The notes under the pieces: generated by a model
The model's input: only the letters and a program-made list of their open reading frames with translations
What the model was told of the DNA's origin: nothing
Databases searched by the model: none
Shown: piece after piece, positions 1 to 12,100 of the stretch
How positions within the stretch are numbered: the first letter of the stretch is position 1
Layout: every line of letters begins with the position of its first letter
Assembly (NCBI GenBank): GCA_029891385.1
Contig: CM057229.1
Coordinates: 372,001-436,000, forward strand
DNA: 64,000 bases
Reading direction: 5' to 3'
DNA from: Erythroxylum novogranatense
Lineage: Eukaryota > Streptophyta > Magnoliopsida > Malpighiales > Erythroxylaceae
Made by a program: the position numbers and the translations under genes

Positions 1-257
1 TCATTCACAAATGGGACAATTTTCCTTATTTTCGTGTCTCTATGTGAAATTTTGGTGCCTGACTTCTAAAACCAAGGAGATGCCATTGTGGTTTTCTGAA
101 ACTGTCCAGTGGTCTGCTATCATCCTTCCTTCTCCTTGCTGATAGCATTTCTCCCTGCAATGATATCTGATGAATGATTAATGTGGATGTGCATTCATCA
201 ACTTGTACGAATTGCTACCGACAAAGGATTGATTGGATCTGTTTGATGTTTTGACAG

Positions 258-1479
258 GTGTTGTTTTTGTAGTTTGCTTGATTTTCACACTTAGGTAAGT
301 ATTTCCCTTTTCCCTTGATAAGGATTATTCTTCCTCCTTGGACACGAGCTTAGATAGACTAATGACCTATTGTATGTGTTTGATGTTTGTTTAAATTTAG
401 TTTTTGGAGTTCAGTAATAGCTTAGATAGACTAATGACCTATTGTATGTGTTTGATGTTTCTTTAAATGTAGTTTTTGGAGTTCAGCAATCATTTTATTG
501 GTTTTGGTAATGATTATCGTGGATATGATGGTATTACTTCTTCCTTGAAAATAAGTTGCCAGTTCTTTCTGCTTCCTGTAACTTATCTTACAAGCTGAGA
601 CTTAACAGGGTGTTATGGCAATTCTGGGTATTCAACTCAATGCAATTTCTGTTGTTAACCTTGTAATGGCAGTAGGAATTGGTATTGAGTTCTGTGTACA
701 CATCACGCATGCTTACATGGTTCGTATTAAAACCTCTAGTCCCTCACTCTCGTCCTACACTACCTATGATTGTTTGAAGTTGACCGTGCAACATTAAGCA
801 GAATAGTCTTAATTGCCCGGACGATATGCGTCCGAATCTCAAGCTTAATGTTCTGTTTATTTTGCTGTTTTCTCACAATACAGATAAGTGTTGGAACCAG
901 AGACCAGAGAGTAAGGGAAGCTTTGGGTACAATGGGAGCTTCTGTCTTGAGGTTCTTCTTCTACCTCTTTATGTTTTGATTCATACAAGGATGCATGCAG
1001 ACTACTTAATGACCTTAGATCATTAAACTCTAAAATGAAGCTTTTCTAAATGGACAGTGTTGGATAAAAACATTGGTGTGGTTTTGTTATGCAGCGGAAT
1101 CACATTGACAAAGCTAGTGGGTGTAGTTGTTCTTCAATTCTCCATGATACAAATTTTTGTGGTCTGTGATCTTTTCCTATATCAATTGCACTAAAACAAG
1201 AAGTTGTTCTTCTTTCTGTTGTACGATTTGATCATATGTATTAACTTCAATGTATGTTTTTGCAGATTTATTGCTTCAAAATGTACATGTCCTTGGTCCT
1301 ACTTGGTTTCTTACACGGCCTGATGTTCTTACCAGTAAGTCCGGCCTGCCACTCATTTGCTGTTTCATTTCATCTACCTTTATTCTTACCAGTAAGTCTG
1401 ACCTGGTATTCTGATAAATGTTTGTTTGCAAGTAGTGTTGAGCGTGTTTGGCCCCCCTTCTAGTAGAAAAGTTCATTAG
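258..1479 (+). CDS. NPC1-like sterol transporter, 3' exons only
   Basis: C-terminal end of a Niemann-Pick C1-type membrane protein, an RND/patched-like transporter that moves sterols across endomembranes. Exons read from splice signals and homology: 258-294, 482-530, 609-719, 884-951, 1095-1161, 1266-1334 and a terminal piece 1432-1479. They encode the last transmembrane bundle, including [48 protein letters not shown] and [14 protein letters not shown]. The expected family ending [10 protein letters not shown] is present at 1432-1461. However, the intron before it has a good donor (GTAAGT at 1335) and no AG where the reading frame needs it: the sequence is gcAA|GTAGTG, so the acceptor looks mutated from AG to AA. 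Using the next AG would give an immediate stop. The rest of the gene lies left of the window; I saw no clear exon in 1-257. Family assignment is firm; integrity of the last exon is doubtful. Confidence 0.85.
347..490. repeat. 72-bp tandem duplication spanning a splice acceptor
   Basis: Copies 347-418 and 419-490 differ at only a few positions. Each carries the same tract and the AG used as acceptor for the NPC1-like exon at 482. The first copy is now intronic, giving two near-identical candidate acceptors 72 bp apart. Confidence 0.85.
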
Positions 1480-2213
1480 TGTCAGAATTAATTTTGAGAG
1501 ATTTTTCATGTAAGAATAATTGGAGGCATTCTAATCTAAAAGAAGCAATAGTTTAGGAAAACTGCACCAACACAGCTGAACATAGCTCAAACTTGTGGAT
1601 TTCATGCTTTCAAAGAATCAGACATCCTTGAACTAAACCCTCGAGCAGCCCTGGTTGAGTTGATAAAGTCAGCCTATAACCAAAGAAGACCATCTGAGTT
1701 ATGTGCTTGGAGAAACAAGAATGTGTATCCCGGGAACTCTCAAGTTATAAGCCACTGATCTGCTAACCTCAGATAACACCTTTCTCGTACCCTATTGCCT
1801 AAAACTAAACTAGAGCTGCAGTCTCATAGCATGCTTACAGAATTTTCTTGTACTCATAAAATTATAATATCAGTGACAGGGGTAAGGATGAGTCAATGAA
1901 TCAGAAAATTTGAATCAAGAGAATAATGTAGATAAGTGACTGTCACGTTTTCTCCATTACAGTAATCTGTATTAAGCCCCCATTTGTCATCTCTTAAAGT
2001 AAAATAAACATTAACTTCACTATTTAAATGCCAAAATTAATATAAAACAAAAGAGATCATCCTAATTAAAATAACAAGATCGCGTCTTATCAAAAATCAA
2101 AAGTATTAATTTTTAAGAATTAGATTAGGATTAAAATGAAGCTAAGAAGAGGATGAATAGAATCAGGATTAAATCTAGAGAAAAGTATACTTTGTCTTAT
2201 AGTTTACACAGGT
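1480..2213. other. Non-coding stretch downstream of the NPC1-like gene
   Basis: Ordinary AT-rich sequence, probably 3' UTR and spacer of the NPC1-like gene. I see no conserved coding segment. Confidence 0.5.
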
Positions 2214-2454
2214 TGTGAATGGCTACCTGATGTACTCAAACACCATTGTAATGAGAGACATAATTCCTATGGACTCAAATGGGAGGTCTAGTCCTGACAT
2301 AGCAGAATATGGTGATATGTTACTATCTTATGAACACAAAAAGGACTGCCAACTGAAAACGGAACTCTGTAATTCAGTTTTCTGTTCTACAGATCCCGAT
2401 AGTGAACTCAGAAAAATAAAAACCTCAACTAGCTCACTAGTTCTGGCAACTTAA
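2214..2454 (+). other. Exon-like open segment of unknown identity
   Basis: An 80-codon open stretch directly follows a canonical acceptor (acag at about 2213). It reads VVNGYLMYSNTIVMRDIIPM... and ends in TAA at 2454. I do not recognise the sequence. It could be an alternative terminal exon or 3' UTR of the NPC1-like gene, or a chance open frame. There is no start codon context of its own. Confidence 0.25.
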
Positions 2455-2534
2455 AACTTGAATGTCACCTACAACCACCTTCTTTGCCTTTAACATTTTG
2501 TACAGTACTTATATATGCAATGCCCGTATCTTCA

Positions 2535-2690
2535 GCCGCTGCTGTCCAAAGCACAATGAATCAGAAGTACAGCCTCTGCTGGTCCGAGCACAATGAATCA
2601 GAAGCAGAGTCTATGCCAGTCTGAGCTCACTGAATCAGAAGTGCAGCCTGAGCACAATGAATCAGAACTGCGGCCTCTGCTGGTCTCATT
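2535..2690. repeat. Imperfect tandem repeat around GAGCACAATGAATCAGAAG
   Basis: Four to five degenerate copies of a roughly 30-45 bp unit containing (G)AGCACAATGAATCAGAAG and CAGCCTCTGCTGGTC lie just past the NLP stop codon. They are probably in its 3' UTR. Confidence 0.7.
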
Positions 2691-2715
2691 CAGATGGCAG
2701 AGTATCTTACGAAGA

Positions 2716-5700
2716 TCAAGACGGACTACTGCTACCCAAAAACCTCCCTGAAAGAATAGGAGACTCTTGGACTAAGAGTTTTATTGTGTGGCTCTGCGAT
2801 TTCCAGCATACGTCAATGCATTCCTCCAAATCATCATCACAGGTGAGTAAGACCCATTCAGAGTCATCATCCAAGTACTTGAGGTCAAATCTACTTATCT
2901 CATGCAAATTAAACCGTCTTTCAATTTCTTTCTGTAGATCTTTGTAACCCCATTTATTTGGCATGCGTATCCGGATTTTATCATTTCCATATGTGACCTT
3001 CACTCTTTGACCATCAGTTTCTTGAGATAACCGGCTACTGGTTTTTGGTAATGGTGGTGGAAGGCTAACAAATTTCTGGTGTTCTGAAAGAGATAGATGA
3101 CTCTGGGATCTCGGCATCGGCTTTTGTTCTTGACTCAGAGCATGCAACTCTAAATCACTTCTGACTCGCTTCAGCACTCCATTGCCTAAGGTTTCTCTAA
3201 ATATAGTAGTATCTCCACTAGCAGCAACATTAATTGTGGAACATTGTTGCTGAATCCCGCTGGAGCAGCAATGACTCGAAGTTGAGCTCTGGCTGCATGA
3301 TGAGGAAGGAGACTTTGGTGCAGTAGCTTGGAAGCTGATCATACCTGCCTCTGGCTGTATGCTTGATGACTTCAGATGATTTCTTGGTTCTGAACTTGAA
3401 AATGGTGTGGTTTTTGATAAATTTGGAGAAGTCAACTCAGGAAAGTTTGTATAAAATGAATCAATCTGAAGAGCACCAGAGGCACCTTTTACCGAGTCAA
3501 TCACAAGTTGGAGTTTCTGCAAAGAATGTCCAACCTTCTTAATTTTTCGAGAAGGCCATCGTGTTATTCCATGTTGCCGACAAATTCTTTTCAAGGTTGT
3601 GGGGCAAACTGAAATTTAAGAACGTTAATGATATTTTTTACCTTGTTAGAGAACAGATTTCATGCTTCAAAGATGAATAAAAGTACATAGCTGAACAATA
3701 GCATTAAAAAAAATTTACACATGGATTAGATCATTAGCATTTAAGGTAAGCTGTAGTCGATAGCACATTTGGAAGAACTGAAGTTGCTTTTGAATAGAAA
3801 ACACAAAAGCCACATTAAAGGAAAGTCGAGCTTAGCTTATTTTACGAGGAATATACATACCACCGATACTCTTTGCAGCATCTTTTAAGCTACCCGCAAA
3901 ATACTGTTGAAGAACTTGCAAGGTGATGGTTTTCTCAGCCTTGATCCGTTTCTTCTCTACTGTTCTCTCAATGCTGACATTAGAAAAGCTACCTTCAGCG
4001 AAAGCAGACTCTCCACTTTCAGCACTTTCTTTTTGGTTATGAACTTCAAGACGTTGCCTGCAATTAAAATATTTCATACTAAACCTTAAATCTTAAAGAT
4101 TTCATACTAGAACAACAACATCAGTAATTGAAACTCGGTGGAGAGCCACAACTGGCTGGATACCTTTCTGAACATGGATGTTTCTTCTTTGGCTTCATTT
4201 CTGCAGCAGGTCCCTTGTTTGAAGGAATTAGCCCTTTAGTAACTGGCAAAGAAGTTTCGTCCTCCAATTCTTTGTCAGTTACTATTCGTAAGGTCCGACA
4301 CATCTGTTGTATAGTAGTCGATAGTGAATTAAGCATTTTCTTCTGTTCTTCAGGATCGTTGCAATCCGTAGGCAAGAAGAACTCCAGGACAAAGTCAGAT
4401 GTACCAGTGTGCACACTTCGCAGGCGAATTGCAACAGCAGCATGCAGTCCAAACATCCTTGCATGATGAGAAAGGGGATAATCGGTCTTTCCAAATAGGG
4501 TTATGTCACCAGAAAAGCAGGGTTGGTTAGTCATAAAAGCTTGTCCAGCAACTCCTTGGCCTTTTAACAAGTGATGTTCAGAACATGCCTCATGAAAGGG
4601 CTGGATATTAGGATCAGCTACATGACAAGAATGATCAACAGTAGAAACACAGTGATAGTAATTCTCATCAGAATGCCGGCTGCCTCCCTTGCCTTGTTGG
4701 ACGCATGAAACCCAGGTTTGAGCTAAGGGCAGTCTATGTGTTTCGCACACAGATCTCAGAACTTCTTGTATCTCAGGTAGTGCAGCTTGGTAGGACTGAT
4801 CATGTACCTGATGTAAACAGTTCTATCCATTAACAAAAAAAAGAGAGTTCGATTTAGAAAATTGATCTAGTTGTACTTAGTTTTAGTTACCTTCACATTC
4901 AGAGTGCTCCATATTTCTGAACTTCTCAGGTCAACAGCCTACAGATAAAAGAAGGATTCTCTTTCAGACTAAGTTGGACGAGGATCACATCATTTGCTGT
5001 ATTGGGAATTAAACACAAAATGTAACCTTATAGCATTTTAGTAACTTGGCATTGACCATGAAAGTATGTTCCTTCTGGAATCCCAGCTAAAGGTGATTCA
5101 GACAAAGAACATGTGCATCTAACAAAGAGAAATTTGAAAAATCTGTATTTCAGAACAAAGGGTTAAAAGAAAACTACCTAAAACATGAAAATACAACAGG
5201 CAGACATACTACCTAAAAAATCACTATTGGTATAATTACATAAAAATATGACATTGACGATACATCACATCAAGCCAAACCTGAATTTTCTAAAAGGAAA
5301 GTTTTTTGCTTAACCAGAACCTTGATAAGAGGTCAGAACCATCCTCAGGGATGCTAGAAGCTCTTTATGATAGGAATCTTGTATAAAATGTGAACTTGCA
5401 AAATCAAATTTACAGCAGGGTGATAGTGTGATGACCCTGAGAGCGTTTGATTTGAGATTCACTGATGCCAGCTAGTAAAATTAATCTATTTCAACTCAAT
5501 ATGAAAGTCTTGATCAGAAAAAAAACAACTTTGCAAGAGCAAAAGCAGTAGATGTCTGCAGTGATCTCAATATTTATGGTTTTCCTTTCCGTTGAACCTC
5601 AAACATGTAATTCTTACATTCATGTTACAAAGATTAATGACCATCTTGCATACACAACCAAATGAAGAACTGTGTAGACAGGTATACTTAACCACTAAAA

Positions 5701-6760
5701 GCAATTGGTTGGCAAATATTATGACTACAGTATCAAATGATATTTCATTTCATGAAGTTCAATAGGGAAGTTGAGCCTTTAGTTGCATCAGCTTATAGCC
5801 ATATTGAACAAAGCAAAAATTTGCAATCTCACCAAACTATAGTGCCAGAGGAAGCATCCTAAATATCATGAAAGCACAAACCTCAAGTGCCTTGCAAACA
5901 TTTTCGAGATCAGGACTGTATTTGATCTTCTGTTTTGTCATCACCACCTCAATAACACCTAGACACATCCTGCTTTCTTGTCCAAAAACAGGAAGAGCCA
6001 TAGTTCCACGTACATCATGCTGTTGAGCATGATCTCGACGTGGGTATTCATCGCTTCTGAAGAATCGAACGTCGGGGGTCCACTCAGGAACCTTATCCAA
6101 GAAAACTCTACCTGGTAACCCCACAAAATCCTTTGAATTCTCCTCAACTGAAAACTGATAGTTCACAGATATTTCTCTATATTTTGCGAGCCTTTGACAG
6201 CGTGGATCGAGAGCAAATGGTTGGTCATGAGTAGTTAGGACGCGTCTACCTTCCCTATTTACAGGAATCCATATTTGTACCAGGACATCTTTATCCACTG
6301 TAAAGTCCTTGATGTACCAAATTGCCTTCATTAATCTTTCCATTACAGGTGTTCCAGGACCAGAATTTGGCCGTGGATCAATCCACCATCTTCTATTAAA
6401 ATAAGAACTTTCTGTTGCATTACTTCCCCATCTGCTAATATCAAAGGCGTTACGATCAAGAAATTGATTGCCAATATTATGTTCGCCTCTGGGAAACAAT
6501 GGAATCTGATTGTCTTCTTGGCTGCCTTTTTGAGATAAACTAGAAGATGAATCAGAGTTGTTGGTCTCTGAAGCAAAACGCGTAAACGAAAGATCTGCCA
6601 AAGCAGCTGAATTTGAGGGACCAAGATTAAGGAATTCAGAGCCATCCGTCGCTTGTAACCAGCATCCATCTAGTAACAACTCATCTATGAAGTCCAAGTC
6701 CATGGGCTGACCTGGAGAAATATCAAACATAGTACCCGGTGATAAGACGCCATCTTCCAT
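2716..6760 (-). CDS. NLP: NIN-like protein transcription factor (NLP4/5 type)
   Basis: Nitrate-responsive nuclear transcription factor. Five coding exons on the minus strand: 6760-5882, 4938-4891, 4807-4164, 4057-3861 and 3608-2716. They splice in frame to about 886 residues, close to the NLP family size. The N-terminus (MEDGVLSPG..., [30 protein letters not shown]) matches the NLP4/NLP5 branch. Next comes the GAF-like nitrate-sensing region (about residues 115-520), including [21 protein letters not shown] and [19 protein letters not shown]. An RWP-RK DNA-binding domain follows at about 560-625 ([19 protein letters not shown], then [22 protein letters not shown]). A C-terminal PB1 domain lies at about 790-870 with a basic lysine strand ([15 protein letters not shown]) and the acidic OPCA stretch [22 protein letters not shown]. 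No lesion seen. In this family nitrate acts mainly through nuclear retention of the protein; that is family knowledge, not visible here. Confidence 0.95.
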
Positions 6761-7700
6761 GACAATATTTCTTCAATATACCAGTTGTCTATATTCTGCT
6801 AGATGCAAAATCTTAGCATGGGGGAAGAAACTATCTGAAGTGCTCATATAAGTTTAACAAACCCAGACTTCAAGGAAAAATTCAAGTCTTCAGTCTCCAA
6901 ACAACCAATCTGTCCAAATCATTTCAACCTCATCAATACAATCCAATACCAACCAAACTGAAGCGCTAAATTTCCAAAGAGAACATTACTTGTTTCCCCA
7001 TCTCTTTGATTTAAATTTAGCAGGTACAAAGTAGAAAAACTTTGTGATCCAGAGCGTAAACCCAAATATTAATAAGAAGATTATGCATATCCTCTCTAAG
7101 GTTGCCAAAGAAGCAGAAATCAGAAAGAACCCCAGCAAAACAAACTAGGGTCAATCAATGAACAAATTCCAATATGAAAGCAACATATCCATAAACTGGG
7201 CATTATACTCGTCCCAGAGCAAAGAAGAAAAGTTGTTGAAAGAGAAAAAAGGCTCGCTTCTTATATCAACTTTCTCACTTTGTTCAAGATTCTATTACCC
7301 TGATGACAGACAGTAACCAGAATCGATACCAGAAAAGGATGGCTAATATGGAAAAAAACAGTAAGCACATAGATCCACAATCTGCAGCCAATTTACTAGG
7401 AAAAGCCACAGTTCGCAAAAATATATAGAGAACTAAAACCAAAGAAGAACAACAGAAACGAAAAGATAAATAGCAAGGCTTGGAGTTGGACTCACCATGC
7501 AAAAAACTAAACAGAGTACTTGCTTAACCCTTTTTTTTCTCTCTCTCTCTCTATATTACAGACCAAAATCATTAACACTCTCAAGCGGTGAAGGAGGAAA
7601 CAAGAAAACAAACGATCTCATAAATGCTCGTTTAAGGTGTTGTTGTCACTGATGCAGTCACCTCTCTAAACAAAAGATTTCTCTTTTTTTCCTCGTCGTA
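6761..7700 (-). promoter_or_regulatory. NLP 5' leader and promoter region
   Basis: Upstream of the NLP start codon on the minus strand there is no conserved coding. A pyrimidine tract followed by CT repeats (7531-7552 on the plus strand) gives a GA-rich stretch in the gene's sense, typical of plant 5' UTRs. Exact transcript start and any leader intron cannot be fixed from sequence alone. Confidence 0.4.
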
Positions 7701-9189
7701 GTTATTATCTGAGCCTCTCGTTTAAGTTTTAGACTTTTGTGCTTGCAAACTAATGTTTGAAAAGATTCTGCTTTCAAGCTTCATACGCTATGACCCCACA
7801 TCACCAAGTTGCCATTTTTGGGCCTCCTAGTCCTCTGCTCTATACTTCTCGCGCCAATTTAATGTCAACTGTCAGGAGCCCAAGTCAGAGAAAATAGAGA
7901 AGCATGAGTTGGGCATACGCTATATGCCAAGATGTAACCTTGAAACAAGTAAAATGAATATATATACATATATATAAGAAGAGGAGACTGTAGAGTGGAA
8001 TCTGATTTCTTCAACTGGTTGAAAATGGAGCTGATGTATGTGCCACTTCCTGCTTTCTTTAAATAGAAACCTGTCAATATGCTCGTCAACTCTCCCTCTC
8101 TCTAGTTTATTTTTTAATATTATAATGTTCAGACGAGACAACTACCAGCTTGTGTGGGGTGGCTAAGCCGAACTTGTGTACAGTTAAAAATGTCAGCTTT
8201 CAGGTAAATGCTGGCCTAACAGAGGGGGGAAGAAAAACAGAAATATGGGATTGTCTTGTTCTTTCTTGCCAAACCATCCGACATTCGGAGGAGAAGAAAC
8301 AAAATCGATCTAACACTCTCTGCCAGATTTTGTACTACTCTGTGCATTGTTGTGTATGTACAGAGGTGTTAAGATTTGGGATGAGCTCATACTCGAGCAT
8401 TAAAGTATTATCAAAGTAGTCCATTTCCATTTTTCTATGCACCTAATACAAATACAATAATGGCAATTTATAATAAGAAAATTGATAGTGATAAGGTTGA
8501 GGCTTGTGTTTTATATTCTATAAAATATAAGATTCTAGTTGATTCTCCATGCTTATCCAAAGCTACAGGACTTCGTCAGACCTTTGGAAGTTTTAAGATT
8601 CTGAAACAAAGTTTGATCAGTGAAACAATGTAATGACATCCTAAAGATTGAAATTTGCTAACAACACTTGATTGGCCCTCTTTTCTTGACTCTTCCTTAA
8701 ATTATCCTAATAAATTGTATTATTATGTTGGTGTATAACCTCACCTCTCGGCTTACTTTTCCAGGTTTGGGCATGAATTTGGGCTTTAGCAGGGTAAGAT
8801 GGCCCATTATCATCCTCTACACAAATATGTTGGAAATCAATGGATGCCCAACAATGAACCAAACAAGTCGGCCCTGTCACTGTTTCAACATTGCAGAAGT
8901 ATGCATGAAAAGGCATCAACCATCGTTAGGTTCTGGTTTAGATAGAACATAGATAAATAAAATTAACGCAGAACTCGATTCTCATGAACAACAGTTCCGC
9001 AAAGATGTCATTACCTGTTGCAATTATTAGAGATAACCTGGCAAAAGCAGTCTGTGTGATAACTATGTAACACGGCACAGCAATCACAGACTGACATGAA
9101 AATTGCGCTATTCAACTTTTACATGCTCCACAGTTAGTTAGTCTCTATCTTGGTCTTCTGTAATCAAAATTCCAACATCTTATCATCTT
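7701..9189. other. Intergenic stretch, nothing recognised
   Basis: AT-rich spacer between the NLP promoter and the 3' end of catalase. Only short, non-conserved open frames are present. The last 100 or so bases before 9190 are presumably catalase 3' UTR. Confidence 0.5.
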
Positions 9190-12100
9190 TCAAATGCTTG
9201 GCCTCACATTAAGACGAGATGCTATCTTCTGACCCAGAGATCTGCCAGCCTACATTGTGAGCAAGCCAGAGTAAAACATTAGCTGTCATCTCCGGTTAAT
9301 AAGAAACAGTCAATAGTCCTTAATAAAGGGTTTGGACGAAGGGGGTTGTCTAACCTGAGACCAGTATGATCCCCAGATGCTGCGGATCTCATGAGTAACT
9401 CGTGGGTCAGATAATGCGTCAACCCATCGACGGATGAATCTCTCTTGCCTGCATATAACAGAAAGGCCGAAGGAGATTGCCATGAGAAATCATACAATCT
9501 TCATTGCAGACTGACAGTCAAAATGACGGCTTACCTGTCTGGTGCCCATGATCGGTATCTCTCTCCAGGCTGCTTGAAGTTGTTCTCCTTCTGAATAATG
9601 CACTGCATAAGCCATGGAAGCATAGTTGTTAGCATCCCACCAGTAGAAGTTGTTTTGCGGAAACGTTAATAAATTTAGAGTAAAAATAAAACAGCAACAA
9701 AAGAACACGAAATATTTTTATCTTTGGTTCGAACGCCTACTTTCGGTTGGAGACTACCGAGATTTCACTATAACAACGAGAAAGATCTGATAAGATCTAT
9801 CACTCAATTTTTCAAGCGACCCAAAATAACCCAAGCTCACAGAAAAGAGAAACAAAAAAAAATAACCCTTAGGTGTGAAAGCCTCCATTAGGTGTGAAAG
9901 CCTCCAAGCCTCCATTGGGTGTGAAAGCCTCCATGCCACCATTGTTGAGCCACCATTTTTTATCACCGAAAGTAGCTGAGATTTCTAACTTTTCATTTGA
10001 GTCAATATTCAACAATCTCCACCTTGGCTCAAATTCTCGAAGTGAAATTTCCAATAGTCGTCTCCTAATCCCCCACGGGACAATCAACAAATTTTACAAA
10101 TATCAATCAAGTCTAAGCAATGCTTAAACTTGAGTAACGAAACTGGTTTTGTCAACATATCAGCAGGATTATCAGCGGTCTCAATCTTCTGAAGAAGAAT
10201 ATCTCCCTCATCAATAATCTCACGAACAAAATGGAACCTCACATCAATGTGTTTTGTACGTACATGATGAACTTGATTCTTTGCTAAATAAATAAGACTG
10301 ATCGTCGCAATGAACATCCACATAGTCTTGATGGACCCTTAAGTCATCAGCAACCTCGAAGCAGATGACTTCTTTAATAGCTTTTATTATCGCCATGTAT
10401 TCTCGCCTCAAGAGTTGATAAAGCAATCGTAGATTGCAAAGTTGATCTCCAACTCACCTGGACCTCCAAGAAGAGTGAATACAAAACACAGTAGTGGACC
10501 CACGCTTGTCCAAATCACTGCGTAATCGAATCTACATATCCAACAACACATTTACCATTAACGTCTTCTTCTGAAATGATAAACCAAAGATCCACAAGAC
10601 CAGAATATACCGTAGAATCCATTTCACGACCACAATGCCCTTTTCTGGATTATGCATATATCTACTAACAATGCTAACAACTTGTGAAATATCGCCTAGT
10701 ACACACCATAGCATACATCAAACTACCAACAAGACTTCAGATATGGAATTTTAGCCATGTAATGACTCTCCTCATCTGTTTTAGGAGACAGAGAAGCACT
10801 AAGTTTGAAATGAGGAGCAAGAGGTGTACTAACCAGTTTTGAATTTTCATTCATCCCAAAACGTTGTAATACCTTCTTCAAATACCGCTTTTGACACAGA
10901 CCAATCTTGCCTTTTACTATATCTCTTTCAATTTCCATACCTAGTATCTTTCGAGCTTCTCCCAGGTCCTTCATCTCAAATTCATTACTCAGTTAAGTCT
11001 TTAATCTTTCAATTTCCACTGTGCTTTTACATGTTATAAGCATATCATCAACATATAAAAGCAAATAAATAAAGGTTCCATCTTGTAGCTTGCGAAAGTA
11101 TACACAATGATCATAATGACTTCTTGTGTACTTTTGCTCGATCATAAACCTGTCAAATCGCTTGTACCATTGTCTTGGAGACTGCTTTAAACCATACAAT
11201 GATTTTTGCAATTTACAAACCCAATTTTCCTTACCAACAATCGTAAACCCTTCTGGCTGAGACATAAAAATATCTTCCTCCAAATCACCATGTAAGAACG
11301 TCGTCTTGACATCAAGTTGAGCCAACTCAAGGTCAAACTGCACAACCAAAGCCAACAAAATACGAATAGAAGAATGTTTTACTACATGAGAGAATACCTC
11401 ATTGTAGTCAATGCCTTCCTTCTGAGCATAGCCTTTAGCTACCAATCTAGCTTTGAATCTTACATTGTCTTTTCCCAAAGATTCCATCTTCTTAGCATAT
11501 ACCCATTTACAACCAATTTCTTTCTTTCCTGTTGGTAACTGAACCAGCTTCCAAGTCTTATTTTTCTGAAGAGATTTCATCTCCTCATCCATAGATTTCT
11601 TCCACTCCACGCTTTCTGAACTCCTGATAGCTTCTTTGTAGGTGGATGGAATATCATCTTCAATAACTGGAAGTGCATATGCCACAATATCCGTAAACCG
11701 AGCAGGCTTTCGAATTTCTCTTCTTGATCTTCTGGTTGCAATAGAATCTTGTTGTTGTGGTGGTTCTTGGGTAGGTATTTCCTCTTCATTAACCTCGTCC
11801 TCATCATCAAATCAACTGTAGGACTAGTGTTTGTAACATCAGACCTTACTGGATCAACTGCGCTCTTCAGTAACTCCACCTGCTTGGAACTACTCATGGT
11901 CTTGGTCGCTTCAATTTCCCCTTCATGCTTGTTCTGATTAACCATAGCAGTCTCATCAAAAGTCACATATCTGCTTACAACAAATTTCTTCTCCTCTGGA
12001 CACCAAAGTTGGTATCCCTTCTCGCCAGTACTAAAGTCCATAAATAGAGCTCTCTTTGCTATTGGATCCAACTTACTTTCCCTGACATGATAGTAAGCAG

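Noticed and set aside
8150..8952. Small plus-strand open frames between NLP and catalase
   Set aside because: No conserved motif, no splice context and no homology I recognise.
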